A stretch of 64,000 bases of DNA from Truepera sp. (GTDB lineage Bacteria; Deinococcota; Deinococci; Deinococcales; Trueperaceae): assembly GCA_032027045.1 (NCBI GenBank), contig JAVSMU010000001.1, positions 280,390-344,389 of the forward strand, in the 5' to 3' direction. This document shows positions 8,476 to 16,983 of this stretch, in pieces (within the stretch, counting starts at the first letter, position 1; each line of letters begins with the position of its first letter). The notes below the pieces were generated by a model. The model was not told the origin of the DNA, did not search any database, and worked only from the letters and a program-made list of their open reading frames with translations. Made by a program: the position numbers and the translations under genes.

Positions 8476-9150
8476 TCAACTCCCATCGGCCGCCCGGCGC
8501 GCTTCTAGGCCCAGGCGGTCCCTGACGATCTCCAAGTTGGTGCGGATGTGCTCGGCCATGGCCGCGGCGGCCGCGTTCGGGTCGTTGGACGTTATGGCCG
8601 CCACTATGCGGCCGTGCTGCGCGCGCGCGGCGGCGCTAGTGTTCACGTCGCGCGTGAGGATCTTGACCCTCATCACGCGGTGGCTGAGGCGCTCGATCGT
8701 CTCTTGCAGCACCGGGTTGCCGGAGAGCCTGGCGACGAGCGAGTGGAAGGCGTCGTCCGTGCGGATGTGCTCCGGGAAGTCGTCGTCGGCAACCGCTTCC
8801 ATCGCTGCCAGGTGCGCCGCCAGCTCGGCGTGGTCGGACGCGCCCGTGCGCGCTGCGGCGAGCCGTGCGGCCATGGCCTCGAGGGGCTCGCGCACGGCGT
8901 AGGTGTCGACGGCCTCCTCGAGGCTGAGGCGCGGCACGCGTACGCCCCGGTTCGGCTCGATGACGAGCAGGCCCTCCTGCGCGAGTTGCCTGACGGCTTC
9001 GCGCACGGGCGTGCGCGAGACCTGGAGGTTCTTGGCCAGCTCTTGTTCCCGCAACCAGGCCCCGGGCTCCAGCGTTCCCGCGAGCAACTCGCGGCGCAGG
9101 TGGAGGTAAACGCCGGCGGCCACCGTCCTGGGGCGCTGAAAGTCTGCCAC
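8476..9150 (-). CDS. GntR family (FadR/FCD) regulator of the hydroxyproline operon
   Basis: A 224-residue regulator. Residues 10-75 form the winged helix with ELAKNLQVSRTPVREAVRQLAQEG, the classic GntR recognition helix. The C-terminal two-thirds is an alpha-helical FCD ligand domain with the expected Asp and His metal or ligand positions (for example EHIRTDDAFH). It starts with GTG at 9150, five bases after a TACAAT -10 box, so its mRNA is probably leaderless. A 19-bp palindrome covers the -10 box. Being first in the operon, it most likely represses itself and the catabolic genes until a pathway compound, such as hydroxyproline or its pyrroline, binds. The inducer is inferred. Confidence 0.87.
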   Translation of the reverse strand: MADFQRPRTVAAGVYLHLRRELLAGTLEPGAWLREQELAKNLQVSRTPVREAVRQLAQEGLLVIEPNRGVRVPRLSLEEAVDTYAVREPLEAMAARLAAARTGASDHAELAAHLAAMEAVADDDFPEHIRTDDAFHSLVARLSGNPVLQETIERLSHRVMRVKILTRDVNTSAAARAQHGRIVAAITSNDPNAAAAAMAEHIRTNLEIVRDRLGLEARRAADGS

Positions 9151-9155
9151 ACAGC

Positions 9156-9174
9156 ATTGTATGTTGCATACAAT
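9156..9174 (-). promoter_or_regulatory. GntR operator, 19-bp palindrome
   Basis: ATTGTATG TTG CATACAAT: perfect 8-bp arms and a 3-bp centre. It overlaps the -10 box of the regulator gene. FadR-subfamily GntR proteins bind short palindromes of this AT-rich, GTAT/ATAC kind, so this is a good autoregulatory site. Confidence 0.8.
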
Positions 9175-9184
9175 CTATTGGCAA
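9156..9184 (-). promoter_or_regulatory. promoter of the GntR-led operon, leaderless layout
   Basis: On the minus strand TTGCCA (9184-9179), a 17-bp spacer, then TACAAT (9161-9156) and only GCTGT before the GTG start. The spacing is ideal and the start codon lies about where transcription should begin, which fits leaderless translation. The operator palindrome lies over the -10 box and the end of the spacer. Confidence 0.7.
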
Positions 9185-9307
9185 GGTCCGAGTCAAGGGT
9201 TCGGGGCGAGGGGTATCAGCCGAGGGTTGATCAGCGGCGCCCCTTGGGCCCGCGTTCACCCTTTGCCTGCTCGACCCGTTGGCGAAGAGTGCGCCTAGGC
9301 ACTGCCG

Positions 9308-10618
9308 TTAGCGGCCGTCAACGTCGGGCACGTAAGGAAGCATCCCGAACAGGCGGTCCAAGATCCTCGCGCCGTCCGTGCGCAGGCCGCTGTGTTCGAA
9401 CTCGCTCGTCACCCACACGTTCAGGTTAGGGACGCGGTCGGCTGTCTCCATCGCCAGGTCGAGGTCGACGTACATGTCGTTGTAATAGAGCGCCGCGGCT
9501 GTGGGCACCCGGTTGCGCGAGAGCGCGTCGAGGTCGTAGAGCCGGGGCCAGTCCTGTTTGGCCGCGAGGAGCATGGCGGCATCCTCGAGGGGCCGCAGGG
9601 CCTCGAACTCGTCGCACATCCACGGGTAGACCATCTCGCCCGTGAAGAGGAACTCCTTGCCGGGCGCGTAATCGAACTCCGGGAACTCGTCCTGCACCCG
9701 GTGAGCGGCCCAGTTCGACGCCGTTCCCTGGCAATAGATGGCCTCATGCAACAGGGTGAAGATCGGGCGGGTGTGGAAGCCGACGGCCGTGAACACCCCG
9801 TGCAAGAAGGCGTACGAGAGTTCGTCGCGTCCGTTGACCGTCACGAACGCACGCTCCAGGAGGTCCATCACCCGCTCGTAACCGCCGGCGCCGCCGAAGT
9901 CGAGGCCGAGCTGCTGGAACTGGCGGGCCGTGAGGCGTTGACCGTTGGGCAGGCTTACGTCGTTCTTGAGCAAGTGATCGGCCACGCGGCGGCAGGTGAG
10001 CTGCGCGTGCGGGTAGCGCGCGAAGAACTCGCGGTTCTTGGCCGCTACGCGGGGGAAGGTGGCGCGGTAGACGTCCTCGGCGGAGCGCGTGAGCGAGGGG
10101 ATGCCGCCCGTAATGAGGGCGCTCCGCAGGCCTCCTGGCGCCGCCGAGAGGTAGCGCACGACGCAGAAGCCCCCGAAGCTCTGGCCCAGCACGGTCCAGG
10201 GCTCGTTGCCTATCAGTTCCCGGCGGATAAACTCGGCGTCGGCGACGATCGAATCGGCGCGGAAGTGCGACAGGTACTCGGCCTGCTGCTCGGGGCCGCC
10301 CCGCTGCGGCACGCTCTGATAGCTGACGGGGCTCGAAAGCCCCGTTCCGCGCTGATCCAGCAGCAGGACCCGATACTCATCGAGAGCGCGGCCTATCCAA
10401 CCCGAGCGCGACTCTGGCCGCGGTGAAGCAGAACCCGGTCCGCCCTGGAAGAAGACGAGGTACGGCAGCTCGGCGCCTTGCCTCTCGAGCGGCGCGAGCT
10501 CACGCGCGAAGACGCTCAGCTTCTCGCCGTCGGGCCGGGAATGGTCGAGGGGCAGCTCGAAGCGGCGGTTAGTGACGAGCATCCCCGGCAGGGTGTAAGT
10601 CTCGCGCGCGGAAGTCAT
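9308..10618 (-). CDS. proline iminopeptidase (S33 alpha/beta hydrolase)
   Basis: A 436-residue alpha/beta hydrolase. [12 protein letters not shown] is the oxyanion-hole motif of the proline iminopeptidase family (usually HGGPG). [10 protein letters not shown] follows, and GQSFGGF holds the nucleophile Ser at residue 147. The C-terminal part contains the helical cap and the region expected to hold the catalytic Asp and His (SEFEHSGLR). It removes N-terminal proline, and perhaps hydroxyproline, from peptides. It is the minus-strand partner of the divergent epimerase gene, 48 bases away, and sits just upstream of the GntR operon, which suggests it feeds collagen-type peptides into the pathway. 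No signal peptide is seen, so it acts in the cytoplasm. Confidence 0.83.
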   Translation of the reverse strand: MTSARETYTLPGMLVTNRRFELPLDHSRPDGEKLSVFARELAPLERQGAELPYLVFFQGGPGSASPRPESRSGWIGRALDEYRVLLLDQRGTGLSSPVSYQSVPQRGGPEQQAEYLSHFRADSIVADAEFIRRELIGNEPWTVLGQSFGGFCVVRYLSAAPGGLRSALITGGIPSLTRSAEDVYRATFPRVAAKNREFFARYPHAQLTCRRVADHLLKNDVSLPNGQRLTARQFQQLGLDFGGAGGYERVMDLLERAFVTVNGRDELSYAFLHGVFTAVGFHTRPIFTLLHEAIYCQGTASNWAAHRVQDEFPEFDYAPGKEFLFTGEMVYPWMCDEFEALRPLEDAAMLLAAKQDWPRLYDLDALSRNRVPTAAALYYNDMYVDLDLAMETADRVPNLNVWVTSEFEHSGLRTDGARILDRLFGMLPYVPDVDGR

Positions 10619-10666
10619 GATGTAGTGAATGGTAGCCGAAGTTCAGGTGCGCTTGGAGGTAGCGGG

Positions 10667-11623
10667 TTGAGGCGCGTGCAGTTCGTCGATTCGCACACGG
10701 GCGGCGAGCCGACGCGGCTGGTGGTAGCCGGCGGCCCCGACCTGGGAGCGGGTCCGTTGGCCGAGCGCCTGGCGCGCCTGCGAGCGGAGCACGACCGCTT
10801 CCGGTCGGCCGTCGTCAACGAGCCGCGCGGCTCCGACGTGCTGGTGGGCGCGCTCTTGTGCGAGCCACACCGGGCGTCTGCGGCGGCCGGAGTCGTCTTC
10901 TTCAACAACGTCGGCTACCTGGGGATGTGCGGGCACGGCACCATCGGGCTGGTGGCCACCCTCGCATACATGGGCCGGCTCGGGCCGGGCAAGCACCTGA
11001 TCGAGACGCCCGTGGGCGAGGTGGCGGCCGAACTGCACCCGGACGGGCGCGTGAGCGTGCACAACGTGCCCGCCTACCGGCACCTGGCCGGCGCGAGCGT
11101 CCTGGTGGAGTGGCGCGGCGAGGCGCGGCGGGTGACGGGCGACGTGGCCTGGGGCGGAAACTGGTTCTTCTTATGCACGGACGTCGTGGACGGCTACGGC
11201 CTTTATGTGAACGTCCGCGATCTGGCCGCCCTGACGGAGTTCTCGTGGCGCGTGAAGCAGGCGTTGGCCGCCGCCGGAGTCACGGGTGCGGGCGGCGCCG
11301 AGATCGACCACATCGAGCTGTTCGCACCCGGCGAGGCGGGCGCCGACTCGCGCTCGTTCGTGCTGTGCCCCGGCAAGGCCTACGACCGCTCGCCGTGCGG
11401 CACGGGCACGAGCGCCAAGCTCGCGTGCCTGGCCGCCGACGGCGCCCTCGGCCCGGGCCAGGCCTGGGTGCAGGAGAGTGTGATCGGCAGCCGCTTCGAG
11501 GCGAGCTACTCGCTGGGCTCACGGGGCGAGGTCCTGCCGGTCATCACCGGCCGCGCCCACGTCATGGCCGAGGGCACGCTGCTCATAGACCCCACCGACG
11601 AGTTCGGCTGGGGGATCTCGTGA
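10667..11623 (+). CDS. 4-hydroxyproline 2-epimerase (proline racemase family)
   Basis: A 318-residue member of the proline racemase fold. The start is TTG at 10667, with GGAGGT at 10655-10660 six bases before it; the product then begins with the conserved [13 protein letters not shown]. Both catalytic cysteines are present, at residue 88 in GMCGHGTIG and at 244 in SPCGTGTS. Two cysteines fit an epimerase or racemase rather than the dehydratase branch, in which the first Cys is replaced. It turns trans-4-hydroxy-L-proline into cis-4-hydroxy-D-proline. Its stop overlaps the GTG of the oxidase (GTGA), which strengthens the hydroxyproline over the proline assignment. Confidence 0.88.
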   Translation: MRRVQFVDSHTGGEPTRLVVAGGPDLGAGPLAERLARLRAEHDRFRSAVVNEPRGSDVLVGALLCEPHRASAAAGVVFFNNVGYLGMCGHGTIGLVATLAYMGRLGPGKHLIETPVGEVAAELHPDGRVSVHNVPAYRHLAGASVLVEWRGEARRVTGDVAWGGNWFFLCTDVVDGYGLYVNVRDLAALTEFSWRVKQALAAAGVTGAGGAEIDHIELFAPGEAGADSRSFVLCPGKAYDRSPCGTGTSAKLACLAADGALGPGQAWVQESVIGSRFEASYSLGSRGEVLPVITGRAHVMAEGTLLIDPTDEFGWGIS

Positions 11624-12891
11624 GCAAGCGCGTGGTGGTCATCGGGGCCGGCGTGATCGGCCTGATGTGCGCGCACTACCTGCGGCAGCGTGACCTCGAA
11701 GTCGTCGTCATCGACAGGGAGGGCGCCGAGCGCGCGACCGCGTCGTACGGCAACGCCGGGATGATCGTTCCAAGTCATTTCGTACCGCTGGCCGCGCCGG
11801 GCGTGGTGGCGCAGGGCATCAGGTGGATGGCTAACCCGAAGAGCCCCTTCTACGTGAGGCCGCGGCTCTCGGCCGACCTCATCGCCTGGGCCTGGCGCTT
11901 CTGGCGCGCCGGCACTGCCCGTCGCGTGAGGCGGAGCGCGCCGCTGCTCCTCGCCCTCAACCTTGCCAGCCGCGACGAGTACGTGGCCCTCGTGAAGGGC
12001 CTGGGGGAGGACGTGGGCCTGGAACGGCGCGGCCTGAGCATGCTGTGCGCCACTCAGAAGGGGCTCGACGACGAGGCGGGGGTGGTGGAGCTCGCGCACG
12101 AGCTGGGCGCGCGCGCCGAGGTGCTGGACGCCCGCGGGGTGAAGGCGCTGGAGCCAGACATCGACCTGTCGGTGGTCGGCGGCGTCCACTTCCCCGACGA
12201 CGCCCACCTGGACCCCGGCCGCCTCATGCGCGCCATGCAGCGCAGCCTGGCGGCGGGAGGGGTGGAGTTCGAGTTCGGCTGCGAGGTTACCGGCTTCACG
12301 ACGCGCGCCGAGAGCGTGGTCGGCGTGAACGTGAGGCGGGCGAGAGGGGAGGTCGATACGATCCTGGGCGACGAGTTCGTGTTGGCCGCGGGCGCCTGGT
12401 CGGGTTTACTGGCACGCACCATCGGGCTCGAGCTGCCCATGCAGCCGGGCAAGGGCTACAGCACGACCCTCGAGGACCCACCACAGCGGCTGCGGGTGCC
12501 GTCGATCCTAGCCGAGGCCCGGGTAGCCGTCACCCCGCTGGGTGGCCGGCTCCGGGTAGGCGGGACGATGGAACTGAACGGCTTCGACCCTCGGGAGAAC
12601 GAGACGCGCATACTGGGGATCGTCGAGTCGACACTCGAGTACTTCCCCTCACTCTCCACCGCCGACTTCCGGGGGGAGTGGTGGCACGGCTTCAGGCCGT
12701 GCTCGCCGGACGGTTTGCCGTACCTGGGGCGCACGCAGCGCCATGAGAACGTGATCGTGGCGGCGGGCCACGGCATGATGGGCGTGAGCCTCGCCCCGGT
12801 GACGGGCAAGATAGTGGCAGAGCTGGTGGCTGAGGCGCCGCCGTCGATAAGCGTAGGTTCGCTTAGCCCCGACCGCTACGGTCGCGCCTAG
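11620..12891 (+). CDS. FAD-dependent D-amino-acid (D-hydroxyproline) oxidase/dehydrogenase
   Basis: A 423-residue DadA/DAO-family flavoprotein. [14 protein letters not shown] at the N-terminus is the FAD Rossmann motif, and [18 protein letters not shown] is typical of DadA and D-hydroxyproline dehydrogenases. Near the C-terminus, [12 protein letters not shown] and [16 protein letters not shown] close the FAD site. It starts with GTG overlapping the epimerase stop, so the two proteins are made together. It oxidises cis-4-hydroxy-D-proline to the pyrroline hydroxycarboxylate used by the deaminase. The last seven codons are the first copy of a 25-bp tandem repeat. Electron acceptor (oxygen or quinone) cannot be told. 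Confidence 0.87.
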   Translation: MSKRVVVIGAGVIGLMCAHYLRQRDLEVVVIDREGAERATASYGNAGMIVPSHFVPLAAPGVVAQGIRWMANPKSPFYVRPRLSADLIAWAWRFWRAGTARRVRRSAPLLLALNLASRDEYVALVKGLGEDVGLERRGLSMLCATQKGLDDEAGVVELAHELGARAEVLDARGVKALEPDIDLSVVGGVHFPDDAHLDPGRLMRAMQRSLAAGGVEFEFGCEVTGFTTRAESVVGVNVRRARGEVDTILGDEFVLAAGAWSGLLARTIGLELPMQPGKGYSTTLEDPPQRLRVPSILAEARVAVTPLGGRLRVGGTMELNGFDPRENETRILGIVESTLEYFPSLSTADFRGEWWHGFRPCSPDGLPYLGRTQRHENVIVAAGHGMMGVSLAPVTGKIVAELVAEAPPSISVGSLSPDRYGRA

Positions 12892-12943
12892 TTCCGACCG
12901 CTACGGTCGCGCCTGGTTCCGACGGCCGCGCTCGCGCTTGGCT
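12869..12943 (+). repeat. 25-bp tandem repeat, three copies, overlapping the oxidase 3' end
   Basis: Copies at 12869-12893, 12894-12918 and 12919-12943. The first two differ at one base; the third is more diverged. Copy 1 encodes the oxidase C-terminus and its TAG, and each of the first two holds a GACCG-CTA-CGGTC mini-hairpin. No spacers, so not CRISPR. Confidence 0.85.
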
Positions 12944-13014
12944 CAGGCGGCCACGGTCATGGTCGAGGGGCGACGCGCCAAGTAGTGCTAGCCTCGGTGC
13001 GCGGGAGGTGCGTG

Positions 13015-13485
13015 GTGCGGAACAGGAACTCGACACCCAGACCGGTTGCCAGGGTGCTGCTCGTGGCGACGTTGACGGCGGTGGCGCTACTACTGAACTC
13101 ATGTGGCCTGGGCGGGCGCGGTGGGGTGGACGAGGCCCGGTACTCGGGAACGTGGAAGGGCACGGTGATAGACGAGGCGCATGGCGCCGGCACCTTCGTT
13201 GCCACGCTCGAGCAGCAGGACCTCAGCATAGTCGGCACGTGGCACAGCGTGATGGGCGGCGACTCCAACCGGCAGAACGGCGGCTCCTGGACCGGCAACG
13301 TCTTCGTGGGCGCCAGCAGCGACTTGGTCGAGGTCAACCTGAGCCCCGCCGTGGCGAGTGACTGCTCCTACCGCTTGACCCTGTCGCGCGAACAGCAGGC
13401 CATGCGAGGCAATTACGCCGCCGTGGCCGACCCCGCTGCGTGCTCCAACCTCACCCGTGGCACCCTGCAGCTCGAGAAACAGTAG
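13015..13485 (+). CDS. small lipoprotein, unknown function
   Basis: About 156 residues, start GTG 13015 chosen because GGGAGG at 13003-13008 lies six bases upstream; GTGs at 13012 and 12985 are alternatives. An Arg-rich n-region, a hydrophobic stretch and LLLNSCG form a lipoprotein signal, with Asn at -2 being slightly unusual. The mature part begins with a Gly-rich linker and has beta-rich segments (YSGTWKGTV, STIVGTWHS-like spacing) reminiscent of small lipocalin or avidin-like barrels. I do not recognise a family. It sits alone between the hydroxyproline plus arm and the osmoprotectant operon. Confidence 0.6.
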   Translation: MRNRNSTPRPVARVLLVATLTAVALLLNSCGLGGRGGVDEARYSGTWKGTVIDEAHGAGTFVATLEQQDLSIVGTWHSVMGGDSNRQNGGSWTGNVFVGASSDLVEVNLSPAVASDCSYRLTLSREQQAMRGNYAAVADPAACSNLTRGTLQLEKQ

Positions 13486-13636
13486 GGCTGCGGGGCCGCG
13501 CCCGACCAGGCGCTTGGCGGCTGCCGGGAAGTTCGTACCGCACTGAGTTCTCCGGGAAGCGCGTGTACTCTTAACCGATCGCCGAACGCGCCATGCGTCA
13601 ACGACTCCGCGCCGCATCTACCCAAGGAGGCTCGCA

Positions 13637-14557
13637 ATGAGAAGACTCGCTCTCGCCCTGATACTGACCATGGGCATGCTGGTGGCCGCCGCCCAGTCGC
13701 CCGTTGCGCCCATCACGCTCGGCTCCAAGATCGACACCGAGGGTTCGGTTCTCGCCCAGATAATCCGCCTCGTGCTGGAGAACAACGGCATAGAAGTCAT
13801 CGACCGCTCCGGCTTCGGCACGACGGCCGTGGTGCGCCAGGCCCTTCTCTCGGGCGAGATCGACATGTACCCCGAGTACACGGGCACGGCGCTCACGTTC
13901 TTCCCCAACGCCGACCTGCCGGCCGACATCGCCACCAAGCCACAGGAACTGTACGACGCCGTCAAGCGCCTGGATAAGGAAGAGAACGATGTCGTCTGGT
14001 TGGGCCGGTCACCGGCCAACAACACGTGGGCGATAGCCGTGCCGAAGACGCTGGCCGACGCCAACGACTTGGTCACGATGGCCGACCTGGCCGCATACGT
14101 GAACGCCGGTAAGCCCTTCAAGCTGGCGGCCAGCCAGGAGTTCGTCGACCGCGAGGACGCCCTGCCCGCATTCGAGAAGACCTACGGCTTCTCGCTCGAA
14201 GGCGACCAGCTCGTGATACTAGCGGGCGGCAACACCACGCAGACCGAGACGGCCGCCGCCAACGGCACGGACGGCGTGAACGCCGCCATGGCCTACGGCA
14301 CCGACGGCACCATCAGTGCCCTCGGCCTGGTGACGCTGCAGGATCCGAAGGGCGCGGTGGCCATCTACCAACCCGCCCCGATCGTTCGGGGTCCGGTGGC
14401 CGAGGCGTACCCCCAGCTCGGCAGCCTTCTCGATCCGGTGTTCGCGACCTTGGACGAGTCGGTGCTTCAGGACCTCAACGGTCGCGTGGCCGTGAACGGC
14501 GAGAACCCCACCGACGTGGCCCGCGACTACCTGGTAAGCGCCGGATTCCTCCACTGA
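13637..14557 (+). CDS. osmoprotectant (glycine betaine/choline type) ABC binding protein
   Basis: A 306-residue periplasmic binding protein of the OpuAC/OsmF class. A signal peptide (MRRLALALILTMGMLVAAA) is followed by the family pattern ITLGSKIDTEGSVLAQII and EIDMYPEYTGTALTFF. AAGGAGG at 13624-13630 sits six bases before the ATG. Unlike true ProX, no clear aromatic cage can be read by eye, so the ligand could be a betaine, choline or something else; the YehZ branch is known for weak betaine affinity. It is the first gene of a four-gene operon that encodes all parts of the transporter. Confidence 0.87.
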   Translation: MRRLALALILTMGMLVAAAQSPVAPITLGSKIDTEGSVLAQIIRLVLENNGIEVIDRSGFGTTAVVRQALLSGEIDMYPEYTGTALTFFPNADLPADIATKPQELYDAVKRLDKEENDVVWLGRSPANNTWAIAVPKTLADANDLVTMADLAAYVNAGKPFKLAASQEFVDREDALPAFEKTYGFSLEGDQLVILAGGNTTQTETAAANGTDGVNAAMAYGTDGTISALGLVTLQDPKGAVAIYQPAPIVRGPVAEAYPQLGSLLDPVFATLDESVLQDLNGRVAVNGENPTDVARDYLVSAGFLH

Positions 14558-14564
14558 CCGGACC

Positions 14565-15980
14565 ATGAGGAGCGGCGATCAGCGCGTACTACTGGTCGCC
14601 GGTGTGCTCGGCGTGCTGGCGCAGACGCCGCTTGGTCCTTGGAGCGCGGGGTGGTTCGTGCTCAAACCGAACAGGCTGGTGGCGGGCGAGCTCTTCGCGC
14701 CCGCCACCGTTTTCGCTCCCGGAAGCTACGCGCTGCTGGGAGTCTGGTTGGCGCTGCTCGTCATGGCCCTCCTCCCGGCCGGCTGGTCGCGTGTCGTGGC
14801 CGCACCGCTCGCCGCGGTAGCGACCCTCCTGACCCTGTACCTGTGCGGCCACGGCGCCACGCTCCTGATGGCGGACCAGCCCGCTAGCGCCCGCGTGTCG
14901 CTCGGGATCGGGTTCTGGGTAGCGTTGCTGGCCTGTTACGTGGCTTGGTTCGCCGCGGCTCAGCTGGGTGCGGGAGCGCGGAGCTACCTGCTCGCGCCGG
15001 CGGCCGTCATCGCGACCGCCGGGGTCGTCTACCTGGTCGCAGTAGGGCACTTCGCCGACCTGGGCCTGGCGCGTGAACTCTCGGCGCAGGGCACCGATTT
15101 CAGTTCCGAACTGGCGCGGCATCTGGCGCTGAGCGGCACCAGCCTCCTCCTGGGGGCCGCCATCGGCCTGCCCGCGGCGGTGCTGGCGAGCCGCCGCGCC
15201 GACGTCGCCGCCTGGCTCTTGCCGACGGTGGCGTTCTTTCAGACCGTGCCGTCATTGGCGCTCTTCGGCATCCTGTTGCCGCCGCTCGCGCGCCTCGGCC
15301 AGGGGGTCACCCTCGGGACGACGTTGGCCTTGGGGCTACTACTGTTACCTCTCGCACTACTGCCGTGGCTCGGGCGCCCCTGGTTGAAGGTAGTCGTCAT
15401 CGTGGCGGCGGCCGTACCGGCGCTGCTCTACCTGACCGTGATCGCTACGACGCTCTCGGGCGTCCTCGCCGCCCTGCTCGCGGGCGCGGCGCCCGCGCCC
15501 TTCGGCGGGGCCGGTCCGCGCCTGACGCAGCCGCTCGCCTCGCTGGGGGTCAGGGGGATAGGCGCCGCGCCTGCCCTGATCGCGTTGACGCTCTACTCAC
15601 TCCTACCCATCGTGCGAAACGCGTACGAGGGACTGCGCGGCGTCCCCGAGGCTGCCGTGCAGGCAGGTCAGGGCATGGGCATGAGCCGGCGGCAGGTCCT
15701 CTTGCGCGTCGAGCTGCCCCTGGCATTACCGCTCATCTTCGTGGGGCTGCGCGCCGCCGCCGTCCTGATCATAGGCATCACGACCGTGGCTTATCTGATC
15801 GGGGCGGGCGGGCTCGGGGTGTTCATCCAGCGCGGCATAGACCAGGTGGTGCCCGACCTCGTGCTCCTCGGCGCGCTGCCCGTCATCGCCCTGGCGCTCC
15901 TGGCCGACGGCGCCCTGCGCGCTGCCGGTTACCTTCTCTGCGCCCCGCCGCTTCGCCGCGGGAGGCCCCGTGCCGCCTGA
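14565..15980 (+). CDS. osmoprotectant ABC permease, long (YehY-like) type
   Basis: A 471-residue inner-membrane protein. The N-terminal half has about six extra hydrophobic segments; the C-terminal half is the usual permease domain with GLRGVPEAAVQAGQGMGMSRRQVLL as the EAA loop. This long form is what E. coli YehY shows, and differs from the short second permease at 16980. It starts seven bases after the binding-protein stop and its end overlaps the ATPase start by 11 bases, so expression is coupled. Confidence 0.87.
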   Translation: MRSGDQRVLLVAGVLGVLAQTPLGPWSAGWFVLKPNRLVAGELFAPATVFAPGSYALLGVWLALLVMALLPAGWSRVVAAPLAAVATLLTLYLCGHGATLLMADQPASARVSLGIGFWVALLACYVAWFAAAQLGAGARSYLLAPAAVIATAGVVYLVAVGHFADLGLARELSAQGTDFSSELARHLALSGTSLLLGAAIGLPAAVLASRRADVAAWLLPTVAFFQTVPSLALFGILLPPLARLGQGVTLGTTLALGLLLLPLALLPWLGRPWLKVVVIVAAAVPALLYLTVIATTLSGVLAALLAGAAPAPFGGAGPRLTQPLASLGVRGIGAAPALIALTLYSLLPIVRNAYEGLRGVPEAAVQAGQGMGMSRRQVLLRVELPLALPLIFVGLRAAAVLIIGITTVAYLIGAGGLGVFIQRGIDQVVPDLVLLGALPVIALALLADGALRAAGYLLCAPPLRRGRPRAA

Positions 15981-16983
15981 AGCGCCCACCACGCCCGTCA
16001 CGCCCACCACGCCCGTCACGCCCGAGGCGCCCGGCACACCCGTGGCCATCCGCTTCTCCAACGTGAGCAAGACCTACGGCGATGTGGTGGCCGTGCGCGA
16101 CCTCGACCTGACGATCTACGCGGGTGAGTTCGTGGTGCTGCTCGGCCCCTCGGGTTGTGGCAAGACGACTACTTTGCGCATGATCAACCGGCTGATCACG
16201 CCGAGCAGAGGGACCATTCAAGTCAACGGCGCGGACGTCACGAGCCAGGACCTGCAGGAACTCCGGCGTGGCATCGGCTACGTCATCCAGGCGGTGGGCC
16301 TCTTCCCGCATCTGACGGTGGGGCAGAACGTGCAGGTGGTACCGCGCCTCCTCGGCTGGTCGAGAGAGCGGCGCCGGGCACGGTCGCGCGAGCTGCTGGC
16401 CCTGGTGGGGCTCGAGCCGGCCGAGTACCTCGACCGCTATCCGCAGGACCTCTCCGGCGGCGAGCAGCAGCGCGTGGGTGTGGCCCGAGCCCTCGCCGCC
16501 GATCCCCCCGTCCTCCTCATGGACGAACCCTTCGGGGCGGTGGACCCCATCACGCGCGACCGGCTCCAGGAGGAGTTCCTCGAGCTGCAGCGCAGGCTCC
16601 GCAAGACCGTGGTGTTCGTCACCCACGACCTCGACGAGGCTATCCGGCTCGCAGACCGCGTTTGCCTCATGCGCGAAGGGGCGGTGGAACAGTTCGCCCC
16701 GCCCGAACGCCTCCTCAGCGCGCCGGCCACGGAGTTCGTCGAGCGCTTCGTGGGCTCCGGGCGGGCACTCAAACGCCTCAGCCGGCTCGCGGTGGCCGGC
16801 ATCATGCGGCCCGCCGCCGGTGCGGCCCACGTGGCCAGCGTGACGCCGAGCGCCGACCTGCGCACCGCGCTGTCTTCGTTCCTCGAGCACGGCGCCTCGG
16901 AGCTCGACGTCGTCGACGAGGGCGGTGAACGCGTCGGCGAGCTGGTTCTGGACGACATAGTAGCGTTGGGCAAGCAGGAATGA
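15970..16983 (+). CDS. osmoprotectant ABC transporter ATP-binding protein
   Basis: A 337-residue ABC ATPase of the OpuCA/YehX class. Walker A GPSGCGKTT is at about residues 59-67, the signature LSGGEQQRV and Walker B VLLMDEPFGAVDP follow, then the switch VTHDLDEA. The C-terminal 70 residues resemble a single CBS-like regulatory domain, shorter than the usual pair. The start is GTG at 15970, inside the permease 3' end. The N-terminal 24 residues are a Pro/Thr/Val-rich tail made by an 18-bp tandem repeat; homologues normally begin near the IRFSNVSKTYG strand, so this tail is an addition or the true start is downstream. Confidence 0.9.
   Translation: MPPEAPTTPVTPTTPVTPEAPGTPVAIRFSNVSKTYGDVVAVRDLDLTIYAGEFVVLLGPSGCGKTTTLRMINRLITPSRGTIQVNGADVTSQDLQELRRGIGYVIQAVGLFPHLTVGQNVQVVPRLLGWSRERRRARSRELLALVGLEPAEYLDRYPQDLSGGEQQRVGVARALAADPPVLLMDEPFGAVDPITRDRLQEEFLELQRRLRKTVVFVTHDLDEAIRLADRVCLMREGAVEQFAPPERLLSAPATEFVERFVGSGRALKRLSRLAVAGIMRPAAGAAHVASVTPSADLRTALSSFLEHGASELDVVDEGGERVGELVLDDIVALGKQE
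15982..16026 (+). repeat. 18-bp tandem repeat inside the ATPase N-terminus
   Basis: Two copies at 15991-16008 and 16009-16026, with half a unit before them, encoding TPVTPT-type repeats. In frame, so it only lengthens the N-terminal tail. Confidence 0.75.

Noticed and set aside
10858-12891. 677-residue oxidase with an Arg-rich N-terminal domain
   Set aside because: The Arg-rich part is the out-of-frame reading of the epimerase gene; the oxidase starts at GTG 11620.
12869-12943. CRISPR array
   Set aside because: The copies are directly adjacent and have no spacers, and no cas genes lie in the window.
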